A stretch of DNA of 55,114 nucleotides from Bacillota bacterium (lineage in GTDB: Bacteria; Bacillota; Dethiobacteria; DTU022), in the NCBI GenBank assembly GCA_033549065.1, contig JAWSUE010000014.1, forward strand, positions 10,573 to 65,686. The letters are read 5' to 3'. Below are positions 27,153 through 35,838 of this stretch, one piece after another. A program made the translations under genes and the position numbers. The notes under the pieces are model-generated. The model had not been told where the DNA came from, did no database searches, and saw nothing but the letters and a program-made list of their open reading frames with translations. Every line of letters starts with the position of its first letter. Positions within the stretch are counted from its first letter, which is position 1.

Positions 27153-28213
27153 GATTTCACCACCCTGAAGGCATCTATAACCATTCTCAAAGCCTGCTCC
27201 TTTATTTCAGCGGGATTATCGCTTTTTTCCATTCGCTCTTTAAACCTCAGGTAAAGATCGTCTTCCAGTATACGGCTTATATCGATATAATCTTCCACAA
27301 TTTCGTCGACATTTAGCCCGGATAGTTTTTCCCTTATCTCTACCGATAAATCACTTTCAGTCAATCCAATTTCAGCGCTGTTAAAAAACCCGCTGATTTT
27401 GAGGATCACTCTGGCTGCCTGGTGTACATCGGCAATTTCATCAGCGAGGCTTTCAAGAGGGTTTTTCTGACTGAATGGATCCAGTTCAAGAAGAAGTTCC
27501 TGAAAATGCATGCTGTCCAACCCGAGTTCTACAGGAGCTTTATTACCATCGATCAGGTTAACGACCCGCCTGCCGCTTTCCCTCCTGGTAACTGCCACCG
27601 GAGAACCGGGATATATAAACAGACCGCCTCCGGGAAGGTTCCAACCTGCATAGCGGGAGTGGAAATGACCGGCCAACACATATTTCACAGGAAGTTTATT
27701 GAAGTAAGCCAGTTTTACCGGCATATAGCGATTGTTACCTTCATCCCCAAGATCATTCCTTGAAAAAAAAGCATCAAGTAGTTCACCGTGATAGAGCAGG
27801 ATATTAAAGTGATCCGGATCCATCTTTTCACCAAGATGGTGTAAATCTCTGACCAGCCTATCCCCGCTGATTGCTTTAAAGGGCAAGCCCCATATCACCA
27901 ACTCACCAAGTGAAACCGGTTCAAAGGGATTCCTGATTACCCGGACCTTGTCTCCAAAATAGAAACCGCTGCTGTATGCATTAAAATCATGGTTCCCCGG
28001 TAAAATAATTGTCTCAAAATCACCTCGGCTCAAATATGATCTGAGTTTATTTCTGAGTTTTTCCGCTTCAACATTATGATCAAATAAATCTCCTGAAATT
28101 GCCAAAACATCAACATTCTCAGCACAGGCGGCTTCAACGATATAATCCAGAGCTTCCCAGCGTTCAGCAGCATGCTCAGTTAAATGTATATCAGCGGTAT
28201 GAAGTATTTTCAA
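27143..28213 (-). CDS. SbcD/YhaO-like metallophosphoesterase (DNA exonuclease family)
   Basis: A 356-residue calcineurin-type phosphoesterase, like the Mre11/SbcD/YhaO nuclease subunit. Metal-binding motifs: D-I-H-L at about residues 8-11, G-D-L-F-D-H near 41-46, G-N-H-D-F near 75, and G-H-F-H-S near 197. The C-terminal part would bind the ATPase partner. It starts 27 bases after the alpha-galactosidase gene and overlaps the ATPase gene. DNA repair is the usual role. Confidence 0.86.
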   Translation of the reverse strand: MKILHTADIHLTEHAAERWEALDYIVEAACAENVDVLAISGDLFDHNVEAEKLRNKLRSYLSRGDFETIILPGNHDFNAYSSGFYFGDKVRVIRNPFEPVSLGELVIWGLPFKAISGDRLVRDLHHLGEKMDPDHFNILLYHGELLDAFFSRNDLGDEGNNRYMPVKLAYFNKLPVKYVLAGHFHSRYAGWNLPGGGLFIYPGSPVAVTRRESGRRVVNLIDGNKAPVELGLDSMHFQELLLELDPFSQKNPLESLADEIADVHQAARVILKISGFFNSAEIGLTESDLSVEIREKLSGLNVDEIVEDYIDISRILEDDLYLRFKERMEKSDNPAEIKEQALRMVIDAFRVVKSCS

Positions 28214-28240
28214 AATCGCTTGGATCCTCCACTCTTTTAA

Positions 28241-30370
28241 TTATACAGTTAAGTAATTGAAATCATTCTCCCTGGTCGCCCTGTATACCTGCCCGTTCAC
28301 GGTATAGCAACCTGAGAGATGAGGTACCGCAAAATAAATTTTGCTTTTGGGGTAAGCATCAGGAAACAGCCTGAAATCAATCTTACAATCATCTATGGCC
28401 AGGTATTCGATTTGTGCCCCGGGGAAAACATGACCTGACGTGCCAAGAAAAGTTACTTTCTCCCGATCATAGGCTGCTTTAATCAAGCTAACACTTTCAA
28501 ATGGCTCCAGCAAGATTTCAGCCCCCGGTTTTTGTAACAGTGTTTTTGCAGAAAAATAATACCCTTCCGGCAAGATTAATTTTTTCATTACCCTGCTCAT
28601 ATTTATATATGCCAGATAATTCCTTTTATTTAAAGCAAATTCAATACAATATACCATCTCAGAAAACCTTCTATCCTTAATTTCTGCCTCACAAAGTGGA
28701 TAACTTTCTGCAATCTGTTCAATCTGTTCCGAATTTAATTCATTGACATTATCAGAGAAGAAAATCAGGCCGCCGAAGAGATTATTAATTAAAAATAGCG
28801 TATTTCGCTGGTTAAGGGAAAGGCGGTTTTCGTTTACACCTCTGGTGCCATCCCGCAGAATAAAGACATCCGGATCATTACGGAAAAAAGTTGAGTCCAG
28901 GAAACTGCGGTTAATTACTGAAGTGATCGCATTTTCGGTCGAAACCCGTTCACGATAGTTGATATGCGCCAGGTAATCTTCCCAGTAAGGACTTACATCG
29001 CTTCCGATACGGCAGTAATCAAAATTACCCGCTGCAGAACCCAGAGGAACACCACAGCCCAATATGATACTTTTTCGCGTATGATGTTCAATAAAATTAA
29101 CAGTATCCCACATTACTGTTCCCCTGGATTTCCCATTTAATGGTAAAAGTGCTGCAGCATATAAAAAATCGAATTTGAGCATCCCGTAGCCCCAGTCTTC
29201 CTGAATAGTTTCAAATACCCGCTTCAGGTAATCCCGGACACCGGGGTTATAAATATCAAGGGCATAGAAGAATCCCTCCCAGCCGGGGTTAAACCCGGCT
29301 TTCAACGGTTTGCCGCGCTGATCGCGCAGTAACCACCCGGGATTTTTCTTAAATATTTCTGAAGAGGGCACGGCAATCAGGGGAGCCAGCCAGAGCCCCG
29401 GTTCATAGCCGAATGACTTGATTTCTTCGCAAAGAGATTTCATTCCCGAGGGAAATTTATCGTTACATCCAAGCCAATCACCGATGGCATTTTGCCAGCC
29501 ATCATCAATTTGAAAGTAGGTTAAAGGTATCTCTTTTTTTTTGAGATTTTTCAAATTTTCCCTGACAATAGATTCGGAAACACCGGTATAATAATTGTAC
29601 CAGCTGCACCATCCAGTTGCCTTTTTACCGGATTTTCTGGTAACCCGCAGGTTATTACCATATTCTTTAAAAAGTTTGTTTAAATTACCCCGGCCGATAT
29701 AGATTTTAAGGAGCTGAAAGCCATTTTTCACTTTTACGCCCAGGCAGTCCTTGTGAACCCTCATGACATTAAGATCAAAATCATATTCAAATATTGTGTA
29801 TCCTGTAGATTCTTCGAGAGAAGCAAGGAGTAATGCATCGTCTCGATGATGATGAAAGAGTGTATATGTCCAGGAATGAAAATGGCCGCGATCTCCGGGA
29901 GTGGAAAAGATATTGTAATCACCGTAAGGAGCTAGCAGCAGTTTGGCCGGAAAAAACAAAGGAGCGATGCGGTCATTCGCTCCAACTTCTTCACTGCGGC
30001 TCCAGGATTGAAAGCCGTTCACAGTCATTTTTGATCGGGCAGGAATCTCAGGCTCCAGCTCTATATAGAATCCTTTAAGATCTATAGGGCAAGATTCTTC
30101 GCCCTGCTCCAAAGCCAGGGTTAAAACAATGCCTTGTTCAAGGCTTTCTCTATTATCAACGGTTATTTTGACGGAAAGTGAATTATCCCCGGGCTGACCG
30201 GGTAGATGGAAGCTTTTTAACAGATGATCTTCATAGTAATCCAGCCGCAGGAAATTAATTATTTGCCAGCCTTGATCAGTAGTTTTGTTAACCTCAGAAT
30301 CAGCAAAAAAACTGTACCTGTTACTTTTTCTTCTTAAAAATTCGATCACCCCATATGGACAAAGCGACAA
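28241..30370 (-). CDS. Alpha-galactosidase, glycoside hydrolase family 36
   Basis: A protein of about 709 residues with the GH36 layout: an N-terminal beta-supersandwich, a central barrel and a C-terminal beta domain. The nucleophile is the Asp of L-K-F-D-F-L-Y (about residue 398) and the acid/base is the Asp of R-I-G-S-D-V-S-P-Y-W (about 461). W-C-S-W-Y-N-Y-Y near 252 and the D-D-G-W-Q-N motif near 288 are also typical. No signal peptide is seen, so it is intracellular. The start is unsure: TTG at 30370 overlaps the previous gene by 50 bases, GTG at 30349 is an alternative, and neither has a good ribosome site. Substrate: alpha-galactosides, inferred. Confidence 0.87.
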   Translation of the reverse strand: MSLCPYGVIEFLRRKSNRYSFFADSEVNKTTDQGWQIINFLRLDYYEDHLLKSFHLPGQPGDNSLSVKITVDNRESLEQGIVLTLALEQGEESCPIDLKGFYIELEPEIPARSKMTVNGFQSWSRSEEVGANDRIAPLFFPAKLLLAPYGDYNIFSTPGDRGHFHSWTYTLFHHHRDDALLLASLEESTGYTIFEYDFDLNVMRVHKDCLGVKVKNGFQLLKIYIGRGNLNKLFKEYGNNLRVTRKSGKKATGWCSWYNYYTGVSESIVRENLKNLKKKEIPLTYFQIDDGWQNAIGDWLGCNDKFPSGMKSLCEEIKSFGYEPGLWLAPLIAVPSSEIFKKNPGWLLRDQRGKPLKAGFNPGWEGFFYALDIYNPGVRDYLKRVFETIQEDWGYGMLKFDFLYAAALLPLNGKSRGTVMWDTVNFIEHHTRKSIILGCGVPLGSAAGNFDYCRIGSDVSPYWEDYLAHINYRERVSTENAITSVINRSFLDSTFFRNDPDVFILRDGTRGVNENRLSLNQRNTLFLINNLFGGLIFFSDNVNELNSEQIEQIAESYPLCEAEIKDRRFSEMVYCIEFALNKRNYLAYINMSRVMKKLILPEGYYFSAKTLLQKPGAEILLEPFESVSLIKAAYDREKVTFLGTSGHVFPGAQIEYLAIDDCKIDFRLFPDAYPKSKIYFAVPHLSGCYTVNGQVYRATRENDFNYLTV

Positions 30371-30818
30371 GCAGGATGCCGAAACTTGCTATACCGATTG
30401 CAGCTTCCCTGAACCTGTCCAGGGCTGTCTGTATATACAGCTGAGATACAACACCGGTAAATAGGAGGATATTGTCAAGAGAAGCGATCAATATAAAGGT
30501 GAGAAAAGCAGTAATTGCCAGGCATAACACTCCCGGTCCCATGAATCCGCTGAAGCTATGGTCTATAAAATAAAGGACTATCAGCATGAAACCCAGAGAG
30601 GCGAGGCATAACCAGAAAACATTATGAATGACCATGGGTTGTAAATCTGCATAAAAAACTACCATATCCCGCCTTAGACCTGTTGCTTCGGTTACAATAA
30701 GTCGGATTGTATCTTCAGCTTTTACCCCAAACAAAGAGAGTGTCAGAAATGTGAGGAGTACAGTAAGAGAAAATAGAAATCCGATTATGATTTTCACTGC
30801 AACTTTTAGACTGTGCAA
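30321..30818 (-). CDS. Hypothetical four-helix membrane protein
   Basis: A 165-residue protein with four hydrophobic segments (about residues 8-29, 64-83, 93-115 and 137-155) and a lysine-rich C-terminus, so both ends are probably inside the cell. I recognise no family. The start is a TTG with GGAGGG about 6 bases upstream. It follows purA by 120 bases and overlaps the alpha-galactosidase frame; the overlap suggests coupling if the upstream galactosidase start is right. Confidence 0.7.
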   Translation of the reverse strand: MHSLKVAVKIIIGFLFSLTVLLTFLTLSLFGVKAEDTIRLIVTEATGLRRDMVVFYADLQPMVIHNVFWLCLASLGFMLIVLYFIDHSFSGFMGPGVLCLAITAFLTFILIASLDNILLFTGVVSQLYIQTALDRFREAAIGIASFGILLVALSIWGDRIFKKKK

Positions 30819-30938
30819 AAAGATCCCTCCCTGAATTTATTGTAATCGAGAGCCCTATTCCGAAAATTTAAAATTGACCTTTACAATTCGCTTGTTTCTG
30901 CTTAGAATCCTGCCTGATTGAAATTTTTTATTTTCTAG

Positions 30939-32258
30939 TTAATCAGCACCGGAAATCCAGTTCTTAATATGTGAGTCCGAAGAGACAATTGTCTGTGAGC
31001 GATCCGGCCCGACCGAAACTATTTCAATTCTGACCCCAACAGTTTCCTCCAGAGCCTTTAAATAATGGCGGGCAGCTGATGGCAAATCTTCCAAAGACCT
31101 GATATGAGAAATATCCTCATCCCAGCCCTGAAAACTTTCATATACGGGAATACAATCTTCAAGTTCATCAATACCGCTTGGAAAATTCTTTAATATCTTT
31201 TCTCCACATCTATAAGCAACAGCAAGGTTGATCATTTCCATGCCGCTGAGAACATCAAGCTTGGTGATTGCTATCCCGGTCAGACCATTGATTATAGAGG
31301 CATAGCGGGCAACAACCGCATCAAACCAGCCACATCGCCTCGGACGCCCTGTTGTTGTCCCGTATTCATTTCCTCTCTGGCGCAGCTGGTTCCCGGCTTC
31401 TGAATGATCCTCGGAAGGAAAGGGGCCTTCTCCTACACGCGTGGCATAAGCCTTCATAACTCCCAGAACATTACTGACATATCCCGGACCAACCCCTGTG
31501 CCGGTTGCTGCAGCCCCTGCCACTGTAGAAGAGGAGGTAACAAAAGGGTAAGTACCGTGATCAATATCCAGTAAAGCACCCTGGGCTCCTTCAAATAATA
31601 CTAATTTCCCTTCTTCGAACTTTTCAAGAAGCAGGGTAGTGATATCAGTTACCATGGGCGCCAACTTCTCAAAAACAGGCAGATACCGGGCAACCATTTC
31701 TTCATAGTCAATACCTTCTACACCGTATATTTCCTTTAGTATTTTATTTTGCATGGGCAGTACCTCGGATATTTTTCGGCGAAATCCTTCAGGATCGGTC
31801 ATATACCAGGCCCTTATGCCGCGACGGAGCGCTTTATCTGCGTAAGCAGGTCCGATTCCCCTGCCGGTAGTCCCTATTTTTTGCCCTGCACGCATTGTTT
31901 CATCTGCCACATCAATCATTTGATGGTAATCCAATATGAGATGGGCTTTGCCGCTTATCCTTAAGTTTGCGGTGTTTATACCCCTCTTGGTCAACTCTTC
32001 AAGTTCTTCGACAAGAACCAATGGGTTTACAACCATTCCATTGCCGAGTAAACAGAGTGTATCGGGATAAAGTATACCCGAGGGCACATGGTGAAGCTTG
32101 AAAATATTGGCCCCGTAAACAACAGTATGTCCGGCGTTGTCTCCCCCCTGAAAACGGGCAACCACATCTGCTTCCGAAGCAAGATAATCAATAATTTTAC
32201 CCTTTCCCTCATCACCCCACTGGGCTCCGACGACCACCATACTGTTCATTTTATTCAT
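30939..32258 (-). CDS. purA: Adenylosuccinate synthetase
   Basis: A 439-residue enzyme joining IMP and aspartate with GTP, the first committed step to AMP. Seen: G-A-Q-W-G-D-E-G-K-G-K (about residues 11-21) with the catalytic Asp, G-G-D-N-A-G-H-T (about 38-45), the I-G-T-T-G-R-G-I-G-P block near 127 and G-R-P-R-R-C-G-W near 303. Length is usual. It is 11 bases after gatB on the same strand, so it is read from the gatC promoter. Confidence 0.96.
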   Translation of the reverse strand: MNKMNSMVVVGAQWGDEGKGKIIDYLASEADVVARFQGGDNAGHTVVYGANIFKLHHVPSGILYPDTLCLLGNGMVVNPLVLVEELEELTKRGINTANLRISGKAHLILDYHQMIDVADETMRAGQKIGTTGRGIGPAYADKALRRGIRAWYMTDPEGFRRKISEVLPMQNKILKEIYGVEGIDYEEMVARYLPVFEKLAPMVTDITTLLLEKFEEGKLVLFEGAQGALLDIDHGTYPFVTSSSTVAGAAATGTGVGPGYVSNVLGVMKAYATRVGEGPFPSEDHSEAGNQLRQRGNEYGTTTGRPRRCGWFDAVVARYASIINGLTGIAITKLDVLSGMEMINLAVAYRCGEKILKNFPSGIDELEDCIPVYESFQGWDEDISHIRSLEDLPSAARHYLKALEETVGVRIEIVSVGPDRSQTIVSSDSHIKNWISGAD

Positions 32259-32269
32259 TGGAACACCGC

Positions 32270-33709
32270 CTATTGCTGACTGATTTTTTCTCTGAGCAGT
32301 TTATTCAATTCCCCGGGATCGGCCCGCCCTTTGGTTAAGGCCATCACCCTTCCGACTAAAAAGGTTATTGCCTTTTCTTTTCCCTGCCGGTAATTCTCAA
32401 CAGCATCCGGATTTTCGGCAATGACCTGTTCAATGAGGGGAATCAGCTTCTCCCCTCCGGCAATACGCCCTAAACCCTTTTCTTCGACCAGTTCTTTCGG
32501 ACTGCTCCCATTCTGAATCATCTCTGCTAAAAGTTCCTTGGCAACCGGCCTGTTTATCTGCCCCTTCTCGAGCAGGGTAAGCAGTTCGACAAATAATTCT
32601 GGTTTAATTTCTTCAGGTTTTTTATCATTTTCTCTCAGCTGGTACAGAAAATCACCCTGGACCCAGTTGGCCAGGTTTTTGTAGTCATCATACTTTTCAG
32701 CGGCAGCTTCAAAGAAATCGGCCAACGGACGATTCTCTATAAAAATATCCAGTTCGCTCTCACCGAGTCCGTAATGTTCAGCCATACGGGCCCGGCGTTT
32801 ACCGGGCATCTCGGGAAGTGATTCCGCGATCCTGCTGATAAAATCTTTATCAAGTGTAAGCGGCAGCAGATCAGGCTCGGGAAAGTAGCGATAATCCGAA
32901 GAACCCTCCTTGCTCCTGATGGGAATCGTAATTTTTTCAGCCTCATCCCAATGGCATGTTTGCTGGATAACAGTTCCGCCTCCGGCGAGAATCTTTTCCT
33001 GGCGTTTGGCTTCATAGTATAATGCTGTTTCAACAGCACGGAAGGAATTCATGTTTTTCACTTCAGCCTTAACACCATAACCCTGGGAACCAACCGGCCT
33101 TAGAGATATATTTGCATCGCAGCGCAGGGATCCTTCTTCCATCTTGCAGTCAGATGCTCCTGAATAGAGTAGAATCGAGCGAAGTGTTTCAAGAAACTTT
33201 CTTGCTTCACTCCCGGAACGAATATCCGGAGCGGTGACAATCTCCAGAAGTGGTATGCCTGTTCTATTGTAATCCACCAGGGAGTAATCCGCTCCAAAAA
33301 TCGAGTCGCCGGCATGAATCAGCTTGCCCGCTTCTTCTTCAAGGTGGACCCGCTCAAGATTGATTCTGCGCAGTCCACTCTCAAACTCCACTTCCAGGTA
33401 TCCGCCTTTGGCCAACGGTTGCTCGTATTGAGATATCTGGTAAGCTTTCGGCAGGTCCGGGTAGTAATAATTTTTTCGATCGAACCGGCTCTGCAGTTGG
33501 ATATCACTGTTTAAAGCCAAAGCGGCGGTAACAGCCAGTTCAATAGCCCTTTTGTTAAATACAGGCAAAGTACCGGGAAGGCCCAGGCAAACAGGGCAGC
33601 AATTTGTATTCGCTTCCTGTCCGAATGAAGTGCTGCACCCGCAAAACAGTTTTGAAGAAGTTTGCAGCTCAAGGTGAATTTCCAGACCGATAATTGTTTC
33701 ATAATGCAT
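32270..33709 (-). CDS. gatB: Aspartyl/glutamyl-tRNA amidotransferase subunit B
   Basis: A 479-residue subunit that binds the misacylated tRNA and holds the kinase site. The N-terminal I-G-L-E-I-H-L-E-L, then the zinc-type C-G-C...C-C-P-V-C-L-G, is typical, as is the C-terminal YqeY-like domain. The ATG at 33709 has GGGAG about 8 bases upstream and begins one base after the gatA stop codon. A longer frame with 23 extra residues would run back into gatA and is rejected. Confidence 0.95.
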   Translation of the reverse strand: MHYETIIGLEIHLELQTSSKLFCGCSTSFGQEANTNCCPVCLGLPGTLPVFNKRAIELAVTAALALNSDIQLQSRFDRKNYYYPDLPKAYQISQYEQPLAKGGYLEVEFESGLRRINLERVHLEEEAGKLIHAGDSIFGADYSLVDYNRTGIPLLEIVTAPDIRSGSEARKFLETLRSILLYSGASDCKMEEGSLRCDANISLRPVGSQGYGVKAEVKNMNSFRAVETALYYEAKRQEKILAGGGTVIQQTCHWDEAEKITIPIRSKEGSSDYRYFPEPDLLPLTLDKDFISRIAESLPEMPGKRRARMAEHYGLGESELDIFIENRPLADFFEAAAEKYDDYKNLANWVQGDFLYQLRENDKKPEEIKPELFVELLTLLEKGQINRPVAKELLAEMIQNGSSPKELVEEKGLGRIAGGEKLIPLIEQVIAENPDAVENYRQGKEKAITFLVGRVMALTKGRADPGELNKLLREKISQQ

Positions 33710-33710
33710 A

Positions 33711-35192
33711 TCAGGCACTCCCTTCTTCAGTAAGCTGTATGCCAGGGCGTTTTGGATGATTCTCATTTCTCTGCTCAAGAAAATGAGCTATCTTCAGCAG
33801 CGTACCCTCTTGAAGCGGTGGCGCAGACAACTGTATACCCATCGGCAGCCCTGTTGAATGGATACCACTGGGGACTGAAAGGGAAGGAATACCGGCAAGA
33901 GCATCGTTCAGATTGCATATGTCACTTAAGTACATTTGGAGCGGGTCATCGACTTTCTCGCCTAATTTAAAGGCCGGTGTGGGTGTTGTAGCACCGAGGA
34001 GAAGGTCGTATTTCTTGAAAGCCTCTTCATATTCCCTGCGGATCAGTGTCCGGACCTTCATTGCCTGCAGGTAGTAGGCATCATAGTAACCTGCGCTGAG
34101 AGCATAAGTCCCGATGATAATTCTCCGTTTAACTTCGGGGCCAAAGCCTCGACCACGGGTATCACTGAACATGGACTCGATATCTTCACCTTCAATGCAG
34201 AGCCCGTAACGTACCCCGTCATAGCGTCCAAGGTTTGAACTTGCTTCTGATGGAGCAATCAGGTAGTATGCTCCCAAGCCACAATCGATCATTGAAAGTG
34301 ATATTTCTTCAATCTCTGCACCGGCGTCTCCAAGAAATGCAGCCTGTTTCTTTACAGCTGCTATAACTTCCGGATCAAAACCATCGGAGGGATCCTGCCT
34401 GATCAGCCCGATTCTAAGATTTTTGCAGTCAATTTCCAAATCAGAATGAAATTCGGGAACAGAATTTGGGAGAGACGTTGAATCCCGGAGATCATAACCG
34501 GAGATAACACTGAGCAAAAGTGCATTATCAAGTGCTGTGGTTGAAAAGGGGCCAATTTGATCCAGTGATGAGGCAAAAGCAATCAATCCATATCTCGATA
34601 CCCTGCCGTAAGTCGGTCTCAGTCCGGTTATACCGCAAAATGATGCCGGTTGGCGTACCGAGCCACCAGTATCTGATCCAAGGGCTAAAGGGACCATGGC
34701 TGATGCTACGGCCGCAGCGGATCCCCCACTTGAGCCACCGGGAACCATATCCGGATTCCATGGGTTCCTGGTAGCATGAAAAGCAGAGTTTTCTGTGGAT
34801 GAACCCATGGCGAACTCGTCAAGATTGGTTTTACCGAGCAGGGGCATCCCTGCTTTCTTTAGAGATTCAATTACAGCTGCATCATAGGGAGGTATAAAGT
34901 TTTCCAGTATCCGGGATGAACAGGTTGTCCTGATTCCTTCGGTACAAATATTGTCTTTTACCGCCACAGGGATTCCGGCCAGCGGGTGCTGCTCTTCTCC
35001 ACGCATCCGCTTATCATCAATGAATCTCGCCATTACAAGGGCAGACTCCGGCGTGTAACTCACAAAGGCTTTAATTTGAGGCTCAACCCGATCGATCCTG
35101 TCGATGAAACTCTGAACAATTTCAACAGAACTAACTTCGCTTTTTTTTAAAAGCAGGCTTAATTCAGCAGCACTCTTTTCATATAATTTCAT
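33711..35192 (-). CDS. gatA: Aspartyl/glutamyl-tRNA amidotransferase subunit A
   Basis: A 493-residue amidase-signature enzyme that releases ammonia from glutamine. The Ser-cisSer-Lys centre can be placed: Lys in A-V-K-D-N-I-C (about residue 79) and serines in the G-G-S-S-G-G-S-A block (about 151-158), followed by L-G-S-D-T-G-G-S-V-R-Q-P. It lies 43 bases after gatC and one base before gatB. GatCAB makes Gln-tRNA and possibly Asn-tRNA in bacteria lacking the direct synthetases. Confidence 0.96.
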   Translation of the reverse strand: MKLYEKSAAELSLLLKKSEVSSVEIVQSFIDRIDRVEPQIKAFVSYTPESALVMARFIDDKRMRGEEQHPLAGIPVAVKDNICTEGIRTTCSSRILENFIPPYDAAVIESLKKAGMPLLGKTNLDEFAMGSSTENSAFHATRNPWNPDMVPGGSSGGSAAAVASAMVPLALGSDTGGSVRQPASFCGITGLRPTYGRVSRYGLIAFASSLDQIGPFSTTALDNALLLSVISGYDLRDSTSLPNSVPEFHSDLEIDCKNLRIGLIRQDPSDGFDPEVIAAVKKQAAFLGDAGAEIEEISLSMIDCGLGAYYLIAPSEASSNLGRYDGVRYGLCIEGEDIESMFSDTRGRGFGPEVKRRIIIGTYALSAGYYDAYYLQAMKVRTLIRREYEEAFKKYDLLLGATTPTPAFKLGEKVDDPLQMYLSDICNLNDALAGIPSLSVPSGIHSTGLPMGIQLSAPPLQEGTLLKIAHFLEQRNENHPKRPGIQLTEEGSA

Positions 35193-35235
35193 GGGGATCC
35201 TCTTTTCTATCTGTCAAGGTCAATCTCAATGACAA

Positions 35236-35547
35236 TTAACCATCTTCCCGCTCGGTGGGAGAAGTTATACTCGGCACACGAAAGAAATTATCTTCCCGAA
35301 CAGGCGCATTCTGCAATACTTTATTTAATGGAAGAGAAGGTTGAATTAAATCTTCCCTTAATCGGGCAGGCATCGAGATTACGTGCGAAGTAGGTTCTAC
35401 ACCGGTAGTATCAATTTCCTGAACTTGTTTGACCGATTCAAGAAAATCATTAATCTGGACAGCCATTAAATCTTTCTCTGCAGATGTAAGGGTCAGGCGG
35501 GATAGACGAGCGACATATTCAACTTCTTTTCTGAAATCATCCGACAT
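35236..35547 (-). CDS. gatC: Aspartyl/glutamyl-tRNA amidotransferase subunit C
   Basis: A 103-residue GatC. The blocks V-A-R-L-S-R-L-x-L-T near residue 13 and L-R-E-D near 65 are typical. The ATG at 35547 has GGAGGA 7 bases upstream; five codons of open frame before it are not used. It is the first gene of gatCAB-purA, with a leader of about 160 bases to the promoter. Confidence 0.93.
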   Translation of the reverse strand: MSDDFRKEVEYVARLSRLTLTSAEKDLMAVQINDFLESVKQVQEIDTTGVEPTSHVISMPARLREDLIQPSLPLNKVLQNAPVREDNFFRVPSITSPTEREDG

Positions 35548-35589
35548 ATAATGTTCCTCCATTCAGGCACATCAATTGGAAACAATAAA

Positions 35590-35606
35590 CCGGCTACTCA
35601 AGCCGG
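35590..35606 (-). promoter_or_regulatory. Small hairpin in the gatC leader
   Basis: 6-bp stem CCGGCT / AGCCGG with a 5-base loop in the untranslated leader of gatC. Read on the minus strand it is followed by TTTATTG. It could be a weak terminator or attenuator. Confidence 0.4.
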
Positions 35607-35648
35607 CTTAAATGTAAAAATATCTACCGGGCAAAACAGAGATGCCAT

Positions 35649-35669
35649 ATGTCCGACATGCTGTCGGAC
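35649..35669. promoter_or_regulatory. Overlapping palindromes in the gatC leader
   Basis: An 8-bp inverted repeat GTCCGACA / TGTCGGAC with a 3-base centre (35651-35669) overlaps a shorter palindrome, ATGTCCGACAT (35649-35659). The shorter one matches the site in the M24-peptidase promoter at 13 of 14 bases when the flanking GC is included. It can be a protein-binding site or an RNA hairpin. Confidence 0.55.
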
Positions 35670-35715
35670 TTCTAAATTGCCTTATTCTCTTTAGAAATAA
35701 AGGTTTCACAGGACA

Positions 35716-35744
35716 ATTTTAATCTATTGGGCTGCCCGCGTCAA
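35716..35744 (-). promoter_or_regulatory. Promoter of gatCAB-purA
   Basis: On the minus strand: TTGACG (35739-35744), 17-base spacer, TAAAAT (35716-35721). The start of transcription would be near 35709, about 160 bases before gatC. Confidence 0.72.
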
Positions 35745-35762
35745 GGCAGGCTCATGCCGGTT

Positions 35763-35792
35763 TTGACTTCAGGTCAGGCCGGAGGCTATAAT
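35763..35792 (+). promoter_or_regulatory. Promoter of the geranylgeranyl-reductase-like gene
   Basis: TTGACT, 18-base spacer, TATAAT, 47 bases before the ATG. It is back to back with the gatC promoter, so the two transcripts diverge from within about 80 bases. Confidence 0.75.
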
Positions 35793-35838
35793 CAATAGTG
35801 ATCCTTCGTCAGACTATGGACTATCGAGGTCGCGAAAA

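Noticed and set aside
32270-33778. GatB of 502 residues
   Set aside because: The first 23 residues overlap gatA; M-H-Y-E-T-I-I-G-L-E-I-H is the family start and has a ribosome site.
35548-35838. T-box leader of gatCAB
   Set aside because: No T-box sequence (core TGGNACCGCG) and no stem I pattern; only simple palindromes were found.
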